Positions 24,968 through 34,243 of a DNA stretch of 64,000 nt are shown here, piece after piece. Below the pieces are notes generated by a model. It did not search any database and was not told the origin of the DNA. It saw only the letters and a list, made by a program, of their open reading frames with translations. The DNA is from Bacteroidales bacterium. GTDB lineage: Bacteria; Bacteroidota; Bacteroidia; Bacteroidales; UBA12077. The position numbers and the translations under genes were made by a program. The stretch lies in contig JANQHE010000038.1 of assembly GCA_028282785.1 (NCBI GenBank), positions 1-64,000 of the forward strand, written 5' to 3'. Every line of letters starts with the position of its first letter. Position 1 is the stretch's first letter.

Positions 24968-25960
24968 ATGAAACAAAAATCATTAATATTGTGGCTAAAA
25001 ATAGCATTCATGATAGGTTTTCTTTTTCATAGTTGCATAAGGTGCAGTATGAAAGAAAACGAATTCAAAGCGCGTTATTTTAGACAACCGGTACCTGGAA
25101 AAGAACCAGAAATTTTTGCAAAAGGAATTATATCAACTTCAAACCAAGAACATAGTTCATTGGCATTTATGCCTGATGGCAGAGAAATTATGTGGAGTGT
25201 ATGGCGGTTACCACATGACCGGCATAAGTATCCGCAGGCAATAAAATTCATTAAATTCAATAACGGGCAATGGAGCCAAGCAAGCATAGCTTCCTTTTCA
25301 GGGGTATATATGGATGGAGGCCCTGCTTTTTCGGCTAATGGAAACAGGGTATTTTATTATTCAAAAAGGTCAATTGATGAAAGTACAAGGGAAATGAATA
25401 ATCTTGATATTTGGTTTGTTGAAAGGGAAAACAATGGGTGGGGAAAACCAATTAATCTGGGCAAACCCATTAATACTGATTATATGGAAGCTTGCCCCAG
25501 TTTATCGTCAAATGGCAATTTGTATTTTGTTTCGGACAGAAACCAATACGAGAACCCTTTAGGCAATAATGATATCTTTATGTCCCGTTTAAACAATGGT
25601 GTTTATGAAGAACCTGTAAGTCTGGGAAATAATATCAATACAGATTATGCAAGAGAGTCCTTTCCTTTTATAGCTTTGGATGAATCCTATATCATTTTCA
25701 GTAGAGATAACCGCAAGTTTAATTCATCTCGAAAATTGATATCCGGGAAACGTAAATTAATGATAAGCTTTAAAGGGGAACAGGGAGAATGGAGGCAAGC
25801 AGTTGAAATGGGAAAACAATTTGAAGATGCTCGATTTCCTTCCGTATCTCCGGATGGGAAATATGTATTTTTTACTAAATACACAGAAAATGATAATGAA
25901 GATTTTTATTGGGTTGATGCAAAAATAATTGAAGAATTGCGATTTGAATTTTTCAGATAA
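24968..25960 (+). CDS. PD40/WD40-like propeller lipoprotein
   Basis: From the ATG at 24968 the 330-residue product has a signal (IAFMIGFLFHSC) fitting a lipoprotein or secreted protein. PD40 blades include LAFMPDGREIMWSVWR, FSANGNRVFYYSKR, LSSNGNLYFVSDRN and VSPDGKYVFFTKY. Upstream in-frame ATGs at 24929 and 24962 exist, but the first would put a hydrophilic stretch before the signal. It is a paralogue of the gene at 23001. Confidence 0.82.
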   Translation: MKQKSLILWLKIAFMIGFLFHSCIRCSMKENEFKARYFRQPVPGKEPEIFAKGIISTSNQEHSSLAFMPDGREIMWSVWRLPHDRHKYPQAIKFIKFNNGQWSQASIASFSGVYMDGGPAFSANGNRVFYYSKRSIDESTREMNNLDIWFVERENNGWGKPINLGKPINTDYMEACPSLSSNGNLYFVSDRNQYENPLGNNDIFMSRLNNGVYEEPVSLGNNINTDYARESFPFIALDESYIIFSRDNRKFNSSRKLISGKRKLMISFKGEQGEWRQAVEMGKQFEDARFPSVSPDGKYVFFTKYTENDNEDFYWVDAKIIEELRFEFFR

Positions 25961-25987
25961 CCAAAATAGATTATGCTTATGATACAT

Positions 25988-26163
25988 TCGTTAACGATGT
26001 ATAAAAACAGGCACATTAATATCCCGCTTCAAAATTGTAACAGGTCGGCCTGCGTGCTGGCAGGTATCAAGGCCTGTAACCTGTTCAAAGAGTGTAGCGG
26101 ACAAGAAATTACCATGCATTCTGCGACTACTCATTCAATTTACAGATAACGGTAATTATGTAT
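25988..26163 (+). repeat. Cassette-boundary element with nested GC-rich palindrome
   Basis: The left end is CGTTAACGATGTATAAAAAC. After ATATCCCGCTTC a REP-like insert (about 26035-26085, with ACAGGT/ACCTGT arms and GGCCTGCGTG) interrupts it. The element then resumes with TGTAGCGGACAAGAAATTACC, ATGCATTCTGCGACTACTC and CAATTTACAGATAACGG. This arrangement is parallel to the element at 13960. Confidence 0.55.
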
Positions 26164-26198
26164 AACGATATAATAAAAGGATACTAAAAATAAAACAT

Positions 26199-27197
26199 AT
26201 GATTACTAACAAATATAATTTGGGCTTTTTCCCAACTCCAATGCATAAGTTGGAAAACTTATCCAAAAAATATTCCGATTATAATATTTATATAAAAAGA
26301 GATGACCAAACCGGTTTGGCTTCGGGAGGAAATAAAACAAGAAAGCTTGAATATCTTATTAAAGAAGCGATTGATACAAATTGTAATGTAGTATTTACAG
26401 CTGGGGCGCAACAATCTAATCATTGTAGGCAAACAGCAGCGGCATGTGCACTTGCTAATATTGAATGTCATATTATTGTTAAAGGAAATGAGCCTAAACA
26501 ATACCAAGGTAATTTACTACTGTCGCATTTGCTGGGAGCAAAAATCCATTTCACGAATAATGATGACAAAGAAATAGATTTCAACAGTTATACAGAAAAA
26601 CTTGAAAAAGGTAAAAAGGCATTTATTATACCAATTGGAGGGTCTAATATAACAGGAACATTGGGTTATGTTGAAGCAATTAAGGAGTTGAAACTTCAAT
26701 TAGAAAAGCAAAATGTTAAAATTGATTATCTTTTTTTTGCATCTAGTTCAGGCGGAACTCAAGCCGGAATAATGCTTGGAATGCAATTATACAAATTAAA
26801 CTTTGAGCTTATTCCAATAAAAATAGATAAGGATGCAAATGAAAAAGGCGAGTTAGCAGAAGTTGTATTAAATATTATAAATGAGGGAAAAACCTTATTA
26901 AATATTGACACTGAATATAAGCTTTCAGACATTCCTTTAAATAGAAATTATAATGAGTCTGAATATGGAGTATTAACTAATAACGAAGTTTCATCTATTA
27001 ATGAATTGGCATTAACCGAGGGCATTCTGTTAGACCCTGTATATACAGGAAGGGCATTTTATGGGATGCTTGATTGTTTAAAAAACAAAATGGTTAGAAA
27101 AAAATCAAATATTCTTTTTTGGCATACAGGAGGAATACCGGCATTATTTGAATATGCAAATGGATTAACTAACATAAACTACCGTCAACAACAATAA
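26199..27197 (+). CDS. PLP-dependent D-cysteine desulfhydrase/ACC deaminase family enzyme
   Basis: The 332-residue protein matches the fold-type II PLP family: FFPTPMHKLENLS, YIKRDDQTGLASGGNKTRKLEYLI with the PLP lysine Lys46, TAGAQQSNHCRQTAAACA, and FFASSSGGTQAGIMLG for the phosphate. The likely reaction is release of ammonia, H2S and pyruvate from D-cysteine, or cleavage of 1-aminocyclopropane-1-carboxylate; the sequence alone does not decide. It is a single-gene module bordered by repeats. Confidence 0.88.
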   Translation: MITNKYNLGFFPTPMHKLENLSKKYSDYNIYIKRDDQTGLASGGNKTRKLEYLIKEAIDTNCNVVFTAGAQQSNHCRQTAAACALANIECHIIVKGNEPKQYQGNLLLSHLLGAKIHFTNNDDKEIDFNSYTEKLEKGKKAFIIPIGGSNITGTLGYVEAIKELKLQLEKQNVKIDYLFFASSSGGTQAGIMLGMQLYKLNFELIPIKIDKDANEKGELAEVVLNIINEGKTLLNIDTEYKLSDIPLNRNYNESEYGVLTNNEVSSINELALTEGILLDPVYTGRAFYGMLDCLKNKMVRKKSNILFWHTGGIPALFEYANGLTNINYRQQQ

Positions 27198-27236
27198 AAA
27201 TAGGCATGTAAGTTTTAAAACCAAGGGCATATTCTG

Positions 27237-27348
27237 TATCCAGATTGATAATTTTGTGTTGTACTGTTTATTAATCTATTTTAGTTATAGGGCAAAAAAT
27301 ATTTAAATGATTTAATTAACAATAAAAAAACTACACACAATAATTTAT
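27237..27348 (+). pseudogene. Decayed copy of the 3' end of the 6922 membrane protein gene
   Basis: The stretch aligns well with two blocks at the 3' end of the gene at 6922-7647: one ending GTTATAGGGCAAAAAA and one with TTTAAATGATTTAATTAA, followed by CTACACA and AATTTAT. About 80 bases of the intact gene between the two blocks are deleted. No open frame survives. It shows that the membrane protein gene was once duplicated or transferred twice into this region. Confidence 0.7.
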
Positions 27349-27424
27349 CCAGCTAATAGCAACGAAAGTGGCAAACCAGCCTGGTATTTACCTTGGTTTG
27401 AAAGTAAATTGCTATGATAGCTGG
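27349..27424. repeat. 76-base two-stem imperfect palindrome
   Basis: The outer stem pairs CCAGCTAATAGCAA with TTGCTATGATAGCTGG, leaving a two-base bulge. An inner stem pairs CAAACCA with TGGTTTG around a 15-base loop. Two stems, a bulge and a terminal loop are the general plan of an attC hairpin, but the sequence boxes do not match the canonical ones. Confidence 0.5.
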
Positions 27425-27451
27425 TTTAACACACCATGTGAATGGCATAAA

Positions 27452-27523
27452 ATGTCTCAATTTTCCAATTTTCACTATTTGATTGAACATACTTTTACGT
27501 TGCAACTAATTTTTAACTAAAAA
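27452..27523 (+). promoter_or_regulatory. Promoter region, copy 1 of a 72-base direct repeat
   Basis: This stretch is closely similar to 28484-28556. The shared parts are ATGTC-CAATTTTCCAATTTT, GATTGA, ATACTTTT and ACTAAAA. TACTTTTA at 27490 sits at the -7 place, 34 bases before the hydrolase ATG. Shared control with the VOC gene is implied, probably by the AraC protein encoded at 29010. Confidence 0.6.
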
Positions 27524-27530
27524 TAAGGCA

Positions 27531-28415
27531 ATGAAAAAAACTGTTTACATTACTATAGTATTGGCAAGTTTGGTTTTTATAAATGACATAAGAAGTGAAA
27601 ATCTCACGAGTCGCAAGGAAAAATTCCTGGATTATAAAGGTTATAAAATACATTATCAATTATATGGTGATGGCAACTCTAGTAAAACATTGGTTTTTGT
27701 ACATGGTTGGTGCGGTAATATAAATGTATGGAAACACCAATTAAAAGTATTCCCCAATTATAAAGTAATTGCAATTGATCTTCCCGGGCATGGAAAAAGT
27801 AGTAAGGAACCCGACCAAGATTATAATATTGAACTGTTTGTAAATTCAATTCATGCGGTTTTATATAATGAAAAAGTAGGTGAAGCTTTCATCTTTGGGC
27901 ATAGTATGGGTTTTGCCATCGCCGAGATTTTTGCATTAAAATACCCTGAAAAAACGATTGGCATAGGTAGTATAGATGGTGCTCATTTCGAGGTAGAAAG
28001 CGATGAAAAAAGCCAGAGTGAATGGATTGCCTATAACAAAGCAATGGCAGAAACCATGAATGAAGAAAAAGGACGGGAAGATTTTATTAGCCTGTTATTT
28101 CTGCCTGAAACTCCTACTGTCCTTAAACATAATATACTAAACGATAGTAAAAATACCCCATTATCCATTGGCAAAAAAATCATCTCTTCTATGAGTGATG
28201 ACATGAGTTTTTGGAAAAAAAGAGTTATGAATATCCCTTGTTTTGTAATTCATTCTCCGGTATATCAGCTTACTGATAACTACAAACATGATTTTATGAA
28301 AATGTATCCTAATGCAGAATATTATGAAATGGATGGGGTTAGCCATTTTTTGATGCTTGAAGTTCCGGATAAATTGAATGAGATGATGCATAAATACCTG
28401 AAAAGAGTTTACTAA
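27531..28415 (+). CDS. Secreted alpha/beta hydrolase
   Basis: The 294-residue protein has a signal peptide (to about NDIRSE), the oxyanion motif VHGWCGN, the elbow GHSMG with Ser125, and a catalytic histidine in GVSHFL. It is an alpha/beta hydrolase_1 type enzyme. It is followed by a VOC protein and an AraC regulator, and its promoter region is a near-duplicate of that of the VOC gene. The substrate is unknown. Confidence 0.87.
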   Translation: MKKTVYITIVLASLVFINDIRSENLTSRKEKFLDYKGYKIHYQLYGDGNSSKTLVFVHGWCGNINVWKHQLKVFPNYKVIAIDLPGHGKSSKEPDQDYNIELFVNSIHAVLYNEKVGEAFIFGHSMGFAIAEIFALKYPEKTIGIGSIDGAHFEVESDEKSQSEWIAYNKAMAETMNEEKGREDFISLLFLPETPTVLKHNILNDSKNTPLSIGKKIISSMSDDMSFWKKRVMNIPCFVIHSPVYQLTDNYKHDFMKMYPNAEYYEMDGVSHFLMLEVPDKLNEMMHKYLKRVY

Positions 28416-28483
28416 AAGCTGCCCTTTGTATCTCAGAATTATAAAAATAAAATATGCACCACAACTGTTCATAAAACCATTAC

Positions 28484-28556
28484 ATGTCGCAATTTTCCAA
28501 TTTTGACAGTATGATTGATAATACTTTTGTATCGTAACTTTATTGCTGACTAAAAG
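28484..28556 (+). promoter_or_regulatory. Promoter region, copy 2 of the direct repeat
   Basis: This copy has a full -7 box TACTTTTG (28522-28529), 36 bases before the VOC ATG. Upstream, TGTCGCAATTTTCCAA and TTTTGACA make an imperfect dyad that would overlap the -33 region. An activator or repressor site for the neighbouring AraC protein is the likely meaning. Confidence 0.65.
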
Positions 28557-28564
28557 AACAAAAA

Positions 28565-28924
28565 ATGACAAAAGTAATTTCATGGGTAGAAATCCCCGCA
28601 GAAAATTTTGAAAGAGCCGTTAATTTCTATAAATCTATTTTAAACATTGACTTTCAAATAATTGAGTGCAAACAAGAAAAAATGGCTTGCTTCCCAAATG
28701 GAGAAGGGGCAATTTCATATGCACCAAACCTTAAACCAGGTAAAAATGGTGCATTAGTTAGTTTCAATGTAGAAAAGAACCTGAAAGGTGCCATTGACAG
28801 AATTAAAGAAAATAACGGTACAATTATTCAATCTAAAACGAAAATTGAAGCTGAAGGCCGCGGGTACTTTGCCGTATTTATTGATTGTGAAGGAAACAAA
28901 GTAGGCCTTTATGGAGATGAATAG
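28565..28924 (+). CDS. VOC superfamily (glyoxalase-like) protein
   Basis: The 119-residue protein has the typical start VISWVEIPAENFERAVNFYKSIL and the ending YFAVFIDCEGNKVGLY, the paired beta-alpha-beta-beta-beta units of the vicinal oxygen chelate fold. Members include glyoxalases, dioxygenases and resistance proteins; the specific role is unknown. An AraC regulator follows after 85 bases. Confidence 0.9.
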   Translation: MTKVISWVEIPAENFERAVNFYKSILNIDFQIIECKQEKMACFPNGEGAISYAPNLKPGKNGALVSFNVEKNLKGAIDRIKENNGTIIQSKTKIEAEGRGYFAVFIDCEGNKVGLYGDE

Positions 28925-29009
28925 CTAAGAAAATGAGATTATGGTTTAGTTTTACCAGGCCATAATCTTGGTTTTAAATTACTAAATTTGTATACACGAA
29001 TAACTTAAA
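28925..29009 (+). promoter_or_regulatory. Hairpin and promoter before the AraC gene
   Basis: AGATTATGG and CCATAATCT form a 9-bp stem at about 28934-28965, followed by TTGGTTTT, a possible weak terminator for the VOC gene. TAAATTTG at 28983-28990 fits the -7 consensus, 20 bases before the AraC ATG. Confidence 0.45.
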
Positions 29010-29819
29010 ATGAAGTATTATATCTCTAAACCGTCGTTGCCACTATCAAAGTTCATAAAACATTATTGGACTATAGAGAATTGTATTCCTAATAGCCGGG
29101 AACATATTCAGAGAATTGTACCAAGTGGATTATTAGAATTAATATTTTATTTTGGAGATAAACCCGTATCAACAGACAAGAATAAATCAATTAACGAAAA
29201 TACATTAATAGCCGGGCAGTTAAGAGAGTTTTATGATATAGAAATTACCGGAAAACTTTCTTTGTTCTCGGTATTTTTTCAGCCTCACGGCTTATCAATG
29301 TTTTTAGATATTCCCCTTGACGAATTATATAACCAAAATGTTCCGTTAAAATTTATATTCAAAAACAATGTGAATGAATTAGAAGCTAAATTATTCGAAG
29401 CAAACTCATTTACCGAAAGAGTAATGATTATTGAACATTATTTTCTTGCTCTTCTGAAGAAAAATGAACAAGAATATAATTTTGAAAGGATTAAAAAAAG
29501 TATTGAACTAATAAAAAAATCAAAAGGAGTTATAAAAATTGGCTTCCTTGCATCAGAAGCATGCTTTAGTCGAAAACAATTTGAACGGATTTTTTCCAGT
29601 TTTATCGGAACTTCTCCTAAACAATTTCTAAAAATTATACGGTTTCAAAATGCGATCAATGAAAAATCGAAAGATGAAAACATAAACCTGACAACTCTGG
29701 CTTATAAATGCGGTTATTACGACCAATCGCATATGATAAATGATTTCCGGAAACTATCCGGAATGTCGCCAAAACAATACTTCAACCAGTGTGAACCATA
29801 TTCAGATTATTTTCAATAA
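29010..29819 (+). CDS. AraC family regulator with DUF6597-type N-terminus
   Basis: The 269-residue protein has an N-terminal sensor domain beginning YYISKPSLPLSKFIKHYWTIEN and containing RIVPSGLLELIFYFGD and LFSVFFQPHGLSMFLDIP, as in DUF6597 AraC regulators. A C-terminal double HTH follows (IGFLASEACFSRKQFERIFS, then TLAYKCGYYDQSHMINDFRKLSGMSPKQY). It probably controls the two preceding genes through the repeated promoter region, and is the last gene of the accessory region. Confidence 0.88.
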   Translation: MKYYISKPSLPLSKFIKHYWTIENCIPNSREHIQRIVPSGLLELIFYFGDKPVSTDKNKSINENTLIAGQLREFYDIEITGKLSLFSVFFQPHGLSMFLDIPLDELYNQNVPLKFIFKNNVNELEAKLFEANSFTERVMIIEHYFLALLKKNEQEYNFERIKKSIELIKKSKGVIKIGFLASEACFSRKQFERIFSSFIGTSPKQFLKIIRFQNAINEKSKDENINLTTLAYKCGYYDQSHMINDFRKLSGMSPKQYFNQCEPYSDYFQ

Positions 29820-29916
29820 CCTTGAGAAAATTATGGTGGTAATTGAATAATTGGACTGTTGAATTAACAAACGCACCATGTTCATCAAGCCGTTAAACTT
29901 TTAATCTTTTTAAATA

Positions 29917-29945
29917 CAAAAGGAACTACCCTTTTAAGTAGCTCC
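29917..29945 (-). terminator. Terminator for the Gate-domain membrane protein gene
   Basis: On the minus strand GGAGCTAC and GTAGTTCC pair (one G-T) around an 8-base loop and are followed by TTTTG. It lies 27 bases past the stop codon of the minus-strand gene at 29972. Confidence 0.65.
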
Positions 29946-29971
29946 ATAAATATTTGACTTTGAGTCCTAAA

Positions 29972-31135
29972 TTATATATTAAACCAAATACTTAACAATA
30001 AATAAATGTAGTGGGCAATTGCTCCGGCAAAAACACCACCTACGGTATGTGATATTAATGCTTTTGAAGTTAGATGTCTATAATTTAAAGTATCCAGCAT
30101 TGCTGTATGTGTGCTTAAATAACCGCTCCAACACATTCCCATAGCAGTAAATACCGCTATCTCGTTTCCTGAGATTATTCCCTGATTAATAAATTCCTTT
30201 ACCAATGAAAGAGCTGCACCAACAGCACCCAAAGAAGTAATGGGGAAAGCTACCAGTTCAGGATTTTTAAATCCAAACAATCCATTAAATAACCAATCGA
30301 ACCAACCTGCTATTTTAGGGAGAATAGGAACGCCTTCATATGCTAAGCCCTGGTATCCAACATTCGGGTCATTCGGGCCAAACGTTATAATCATAATTAT
30401 TGTACTTATGATTAAAACTCCGGGTATAATTTGCAAACCTAAATCTACTCCTGATTTCCCCCCATCTAATATTGAGTTTAAAAATCGCAAAAATACCCCT
30501 CCTTTAGACTTAAATGAAATGGTTGAGGAATCTTCTTTTATTACAAGCTTTTCTTCTTTTGGAAATTCTTTTCTTATCATTATTTGCATTAACCGGGTCG
30601 AAATCACCGCACCAATGATAGCTCCAAGAAAACCAATCATTGCAGGACCAAAATATCCAAAACTGGACATGAAAGTTAACACAATCAATCCCATTCCAAA
30701 AGCAGTTCCAAAATTGGTTAATGAAATTAGTTCATACTTTTTAAAGTATTTGCTAAAATTTTTATCGTTCGAAAGACTGATAATCGCTGGATTATCAGAA
30801 AAAAATGTCATTAATGCAGCCAATGATGCAACACCCGGTAATTTAAATATAGGTTTCATGAGTGGAGCCAGGAAAATCTCTAACAGCCTGACTACTCCAA
30901 ATTCTATCATTAATTTACCAAGAGCACCTGACAAAACAGTAATACCCAGAATAAAAAATACGGTATTCATCAGTAGATCCCATGCCGTGTTCATTAAGGT
31001 GTTTAAGAGGTTGGTTACTCCCATAACATTTGCTAAATACCCAAAAAAGCCAAAAAACAAAATAAGAAACACAAAAGCTTCATACCTTCTATTTCTTAAA
31101 AAATCGGACTGTTTTATTGAATTAAAAGCATTCAT
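29972..31135 (-). CDS. Nucleoside-recognition (Gate) domain membrane protein
   Basis: The 387-residue integral membrane protein has about ten helices and two Gate-like segments. Features include NTVFFILGITVLSGALGKL, FFSDNPAIISL, LTNFGTAFGMGLIV and GMCWSGYLSTHTAML. It resembles the CD0519/CD1768 family, relatives of spore maturation and YjiH-type proteins. Transport of a nucleoside or similar solute is suspected but not shown. It is transcribed on its own, 125 bases downstream of the hybrid kinase gene. Confidence 0.75.
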   Translation of the reverse strand: MNAFNSIKQSDFLRNRRYEAFVFLILFFGFFGYLANVMGVTNLLNTLMNTAWDLLMNTVFFILGITVLSGALGKLMIEFGVVRLLEIFLAPLMKPIFKLPGVASLAALMTFFSDNPAIISLSNDKNFSKYFKKYELISLTNFGTAFGMGLIVLTFMSSFGYFGPAMIGFLGAIIGAVISTRLMQIMIRKEFPKEEKLVIKEDSSTISFKSKGGVFLRFLNSILDGGKSGVDLGLQIIPGVLIISTIIMIITFGPNDPNVGYQGLAYEGVPILPKIAGWFDWLFNGLFGFKNPELVAFPITSLGAVGAALSLVKEFINQGIISGNEIAVFTAMGMCWSGYLSTHTAMLDTLNYRHLTSKALISHTVGGVFAGAIAHYIYLLLSIWFNI

Positions 31136-31260
31136 TTCTTTAATCTATTCTTGCATTAATAATGTAAACAAAAATAGATTCTCGTATAATCAAAATAGTT
31201 GATAATTCTCATGTATATCAACTCTGTAAGATGTTATTTAACAATGATAAAAGTCAGCAA

Positions 31261-33555
31261 TTAACTTATTTCAGATGTATTAAGGTACTTATCAATTTTT
31301 TGTAGCAATTCTATTCTATTTACAGGTTTAGAAATGTAGTCATCGCATCCGGTTGAAATAATATTGGATTCGTCATCATCCATCGTATTAGCTGTTTGTG
31401 CTATAATTGGTAATTCAGCCCGAAATTTCTTAATATGTTCAGTAGCTTCCAAACCATCCATAATTGGTAATTGAATATCCATTAAAACAAGGTCGATCCG
31501 GTCATTTGATTTACACAATTCCACAGCTTGCTCTCCATCTGGTGCATGAAGAAAATGAACCTTTGCATCCTTTAAGAACTTAGTTAACAACTCGTATGAT
31601 ACTTTTGAGTCTTCAACAATCAAAATTGTTCTATCTGGCCAAGTAAACTCTTTGTGATCCGGTAAAACTTTCTTTTTATCAGTTTCTGATTTAGTTTGAT
31701 TAAGTGGTAACGTAAAATAGAATGTTGATCCCTTACCTTTTTTTGACTCCACCCATATTTTCCCATTTAAATTCTCAACAATACCTTTGCAAATAGAAAG
31801 ACCAATACCCGATCCACCATATCGTCGAGTGGATTTATCGTCAACCTGCCTAAATCTATCAAATATTACAACTTTCTCCAACTCGGTAAGACCAATTCCC
31901 GTATCCTTTACAAAAAATACAATATTTGGTAATTCAACATAATAACCAAATTTAATGGAACCTTTAATCGTAAATTTTAATGCATTGGTTAATAGGTTAT
32001 AAAGTACTTGCCTAATTCTGTTACTATCGGAATATATAGTCAAATCTTGATAGTTATATTCTTTTTCAGCTAAGATCTTAATACCTTGTTTTTCCAGATT
32101 GTCTCGTTCTGAAATAAAGAAACTTAATAACTCATCTATAAGTTCATTTAATTTAAACTCTGTATTATTTAATTTTAACTGTTTTGCTTCAATTTTAGAA
32201 AGGTCAATTATATCATTTACCAGATCAAGTAATATGTATCCACTTTTATGAATTATATTTAAATACTTTACTTTTGTTTCTTCATCAAGATCCTTCGACT
32301 CAAGAATTAATTTGGAAAAACCAATAATACCGTTCATCGGAGTTCGAAGTTCATGTGACATATTAGCCAGGAAAGCTGATTTTAAACGGTCAGCCTCTTC
32401 TACTTTTTCTTTTGCTGATTGTAATTTCTCATTATTAAGTTCCAACCTCTTTAAATAGCGCCTTTCTCTTCTCATTGTCCGTTTTCGAAAGATAATATAT
32501 GTCCACAGAATAAGAATAATGAGTACTAGTAAAATCAGGATAATACCAAAAAAGATAGTTTGTTGCCTGTTCTTTGTAATAAAAGTTAACGGGCGATTTA
32601 TAACCTTGCGATCTTTTGGCAAAGCAGATTTTTTAATTCCAAATTGCTTTAGTTTTGAATAATCAAAAATATAATTCGATAATGATAATCCAATACCAAT
32701 ACCCTCTGCCTTTTCTCCATTTAGAATCTTATTTGCAATCAGAGCTGCTTCGTATCCCTGATTGTAACCTATAATAAGCTTACCACCTGTAATACCTTTA
32801 TTTAAATAAAAATCCCATGTTCCATATATTGGAACGTTTGCATACTTATGAAGATTATTAATTATCTCGTTATGAGAGCAGTAAACGTTTAATCTATCTT
32901 TAGTAAAAGAAGTTAAAAAAATTATTGCATTCTTATCCAAATTCTCAACCTTTTTAAATAATTCTTCAAAACTATAACTTCTTACAAATTCGTATTGATA
33001 TTCGTCTTTTAATGGCAAATATGCTTTGTAAGCTCTATCATAAATTATATTACCTGTTTCGGTTTCATCAACAATAAAATAAATTTTTGAATAATTTGGA
33101 TGTAAATTCTTTATTAGCTTAAAGTTTTCTACATATGCTATTGTTTCTAACACTCCAGTATAAGTTTTTGGATAATTATGAGGATTATTTATTCCGCAAA
33201 AAACAACAGGAACTTTTCCAAATAAGCTATCGCGATAATCTAGCATGAACTTGAGAGCATAATCATCAGAAACTATAATTACATCCAGTTTAATTTTAGC
33301 ATACTTGGTTTTAAAAAGGGAGGTATAGTAATCATTTTGATTAAAAAATCTCTTCGAATCCATGAATTCTGCATAAATCTCTATATCAAACGAATTCTCC
33401 GAGAGTCCTGCATTTATTCCGGTGATAATATCATCGGTCCATTGTAAACCCTTATGATAAGAATTTAAGATAAGCACATTTCTTTTTTCTTCCGAAAAAA
33501 GAAAAAAAGAATTTATTACAAAAATGAAAAGTAGTATATACTTTTTATACCTCAT
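31261..33555 (-). CDS. Hybrid sensor histidine kinase with ABC-substrate-binding-like sensor
   Basis: The 764-residue protein has, in order, a signal peptide, a periplasmic domain of about 300 residues like ABC_sub_bind ([30 protein letters not shown]), one transmembrane helix near 345, a HisKA domain with the H-box [12 protein letters not shown] near residue 400, HATPase ([24 protein letters not shown]) and a C-terminal receiver with the phospho-accepting Asp in LMDIQLP. It is an orphan in this window: no regulator or transporter gene lies beside it. It probably senses a small ligand in the periplasm and phosphorylates its own receiver. Confidence 0.92.
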   Translation of the reverse strand: MRYKKYILLFIFVINSFFLFSEEKRNVLILNSYHKGLQWTDDIITGINAGLSENSFDIEIYAEFMDSKRFFNQNDYYTSLFKTKYAKIKLDVIIVSDDYALKFMLDYRDSLFGKVPVVFCGINNPHNYPKTYTGVLETIAYVENFKLIKNLHPNYSKIYFIVDETETGNIIYDRAYKAYLPLKDEYQYEFVRSYSFEELFKKVENLDKNAIIFLTSFTKDRLNVYCSHNEIINNLHKYANVPIYGTWDFYLNKGITGGKLIIGYNQGYEAALIANKILNGEKAEGIGIGLSLSNYIFDYSKLKQFGIKKSALPKDRKVINRPLTFITKNRQQTIFFGIILILLVLIILILWTYIIFRKRTMRRERRYLKRLELNNEKLQSAKEKVEEADRLKSAFLANMSHELRTPMNGIIGFSKLILESKDLDEETKVKYLNIIHKSGYILLDLVNDIIDLSKIEAKQLKLNNTEFKLNELIDELLSFFISERDNLEKQGIKILAEKEYNYQDLTIYSDSNRIRQVLYNLLTNALKFTIKGSIKFGYYVELPNIVFFVKDTGIGLTELEKVVIFDRFRQVDDKSTRRYGGSGIGLSICKGIVENLNGKIWVESKKGKGSTFYFTLPLNQTKSETDKKKVLPDHKEFTWPDRTILIVEDSKVSYELLTKFLKDAKVHFLHAPDGEQAVELCKSNDRIDLVLMDIQLPIMDGLEATEHIKKFRAELPIIAQTANTMDDDESNIISTGCDDYISKPVNRIELLQKIDKYLNTSEIS

Positions 33556-33610
33556 TTAATCAACTGCTGTAATCGACAGCAATTTAAAAAAAACAAATGC
33601 AATTTAAAAC

Positions 33611-33640
33611 AAAAAGAGCAACCTATTTTAGTTGCTCTTT
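33611..33640 (-). terminator. Terminator of the rnf operon
   Basis: AAAGAGCAAC and GTTGCTCTTT form a perfect 10-bp stem with an 8-base loop. Read on the minus strand it is followed by a T-run. It lies 20 bases after the rnfA stop codon and before the histidine kinase gene. Confidence 0.85.
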
Positions 33641-33659
33641 AAAAGTATATTGTGAAAAA

Positions 33660-34232
33660 TTAACCTAGTCCTGAGAATCCCAAAAAGGCCAAAGCCAACA
33701 ACCCAGCCACAACAAAAGCTATTGGTACACCTTTCATTGCTTTTGGAATCTTAACCATATCCATATGTTCGCGTAATCCTGCAAATACAATTAACGCCAA
33801 ACCAAAACCGATTGCATTTGCAATGGCATAAACAACGCTTTCTAAAAGGTTATATTCATTTTGAACAGCTAAGATAGCAACACCAAGAACTGCACAGTTC
33901 GTTGTAATTAGTGGTAAAAAGATACCCAGTGCCTGGTATAAAGATGGGCTAACCTTCTTTAAAATAATCTCAACTAACTGTACTAGTGATGCTATCACAA
34001 GAATAAATGTAATGGTTTGCATAAATCCAATTTCGAAAGCATCCAATACATATTTCTGTAATAAATAAGTAACAATTGTTGCAATAACCATTACAAAAGT
34101 AACTGCTCCTGTCATTCCCACTGAAGTTTCAACCTTACTTGATACTCCTATAAAAGGGCAAACACCAAGGAACTTCATTAATACAATATTATTTGCAAAT
34201 ATTGCTGCTATTATAATTAGTATATATTCCAT
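33660..34232 (-). CDS. rnfA: Rnf complex subunit A
   Basis: The 190-residue protein has six transmembrane helices and the conserved [18 protein letters not shown] and [16 protein letters not shown] motifs of RnfA/NqrE. With RnfE it forms the membrane core that carries a [2Fe-2S] centre and passes electrons across the membrane in the ferredoxin:NAD oxidoreductase. It is the last gene of the operon, 11 bases after rnfE, and is followed by a strong terminator. Confidence 0.95.
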   Translation of the reverse strand: MEYILIIIAAIFANNIVLMKFLGVCPFIGVSSKVETSVGMTGAVTFVMVIATIVTYLLQKYVLDAFEIGFMQTITFILVIASLVQLVEIILKKVSPSLYQALGIFLPLITTNCAVLGVAILAVQNEYNLLESVVYAIANAIGFGLALIVFAGLREHMDMVKIPKAMKGVPIAFVVAGLLALAFLGFSGLG

Positions 34233-34243
34233 AGTATTTTAAT

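Noticed and set aside
30240-31202. 320-codon open frame on the + strand opposite the Gate protein gene
   Set aside because: It is the antisense of a well-supported membrane protein; its Pro/Asn/Ile-rich composition is that of a shadow frame.
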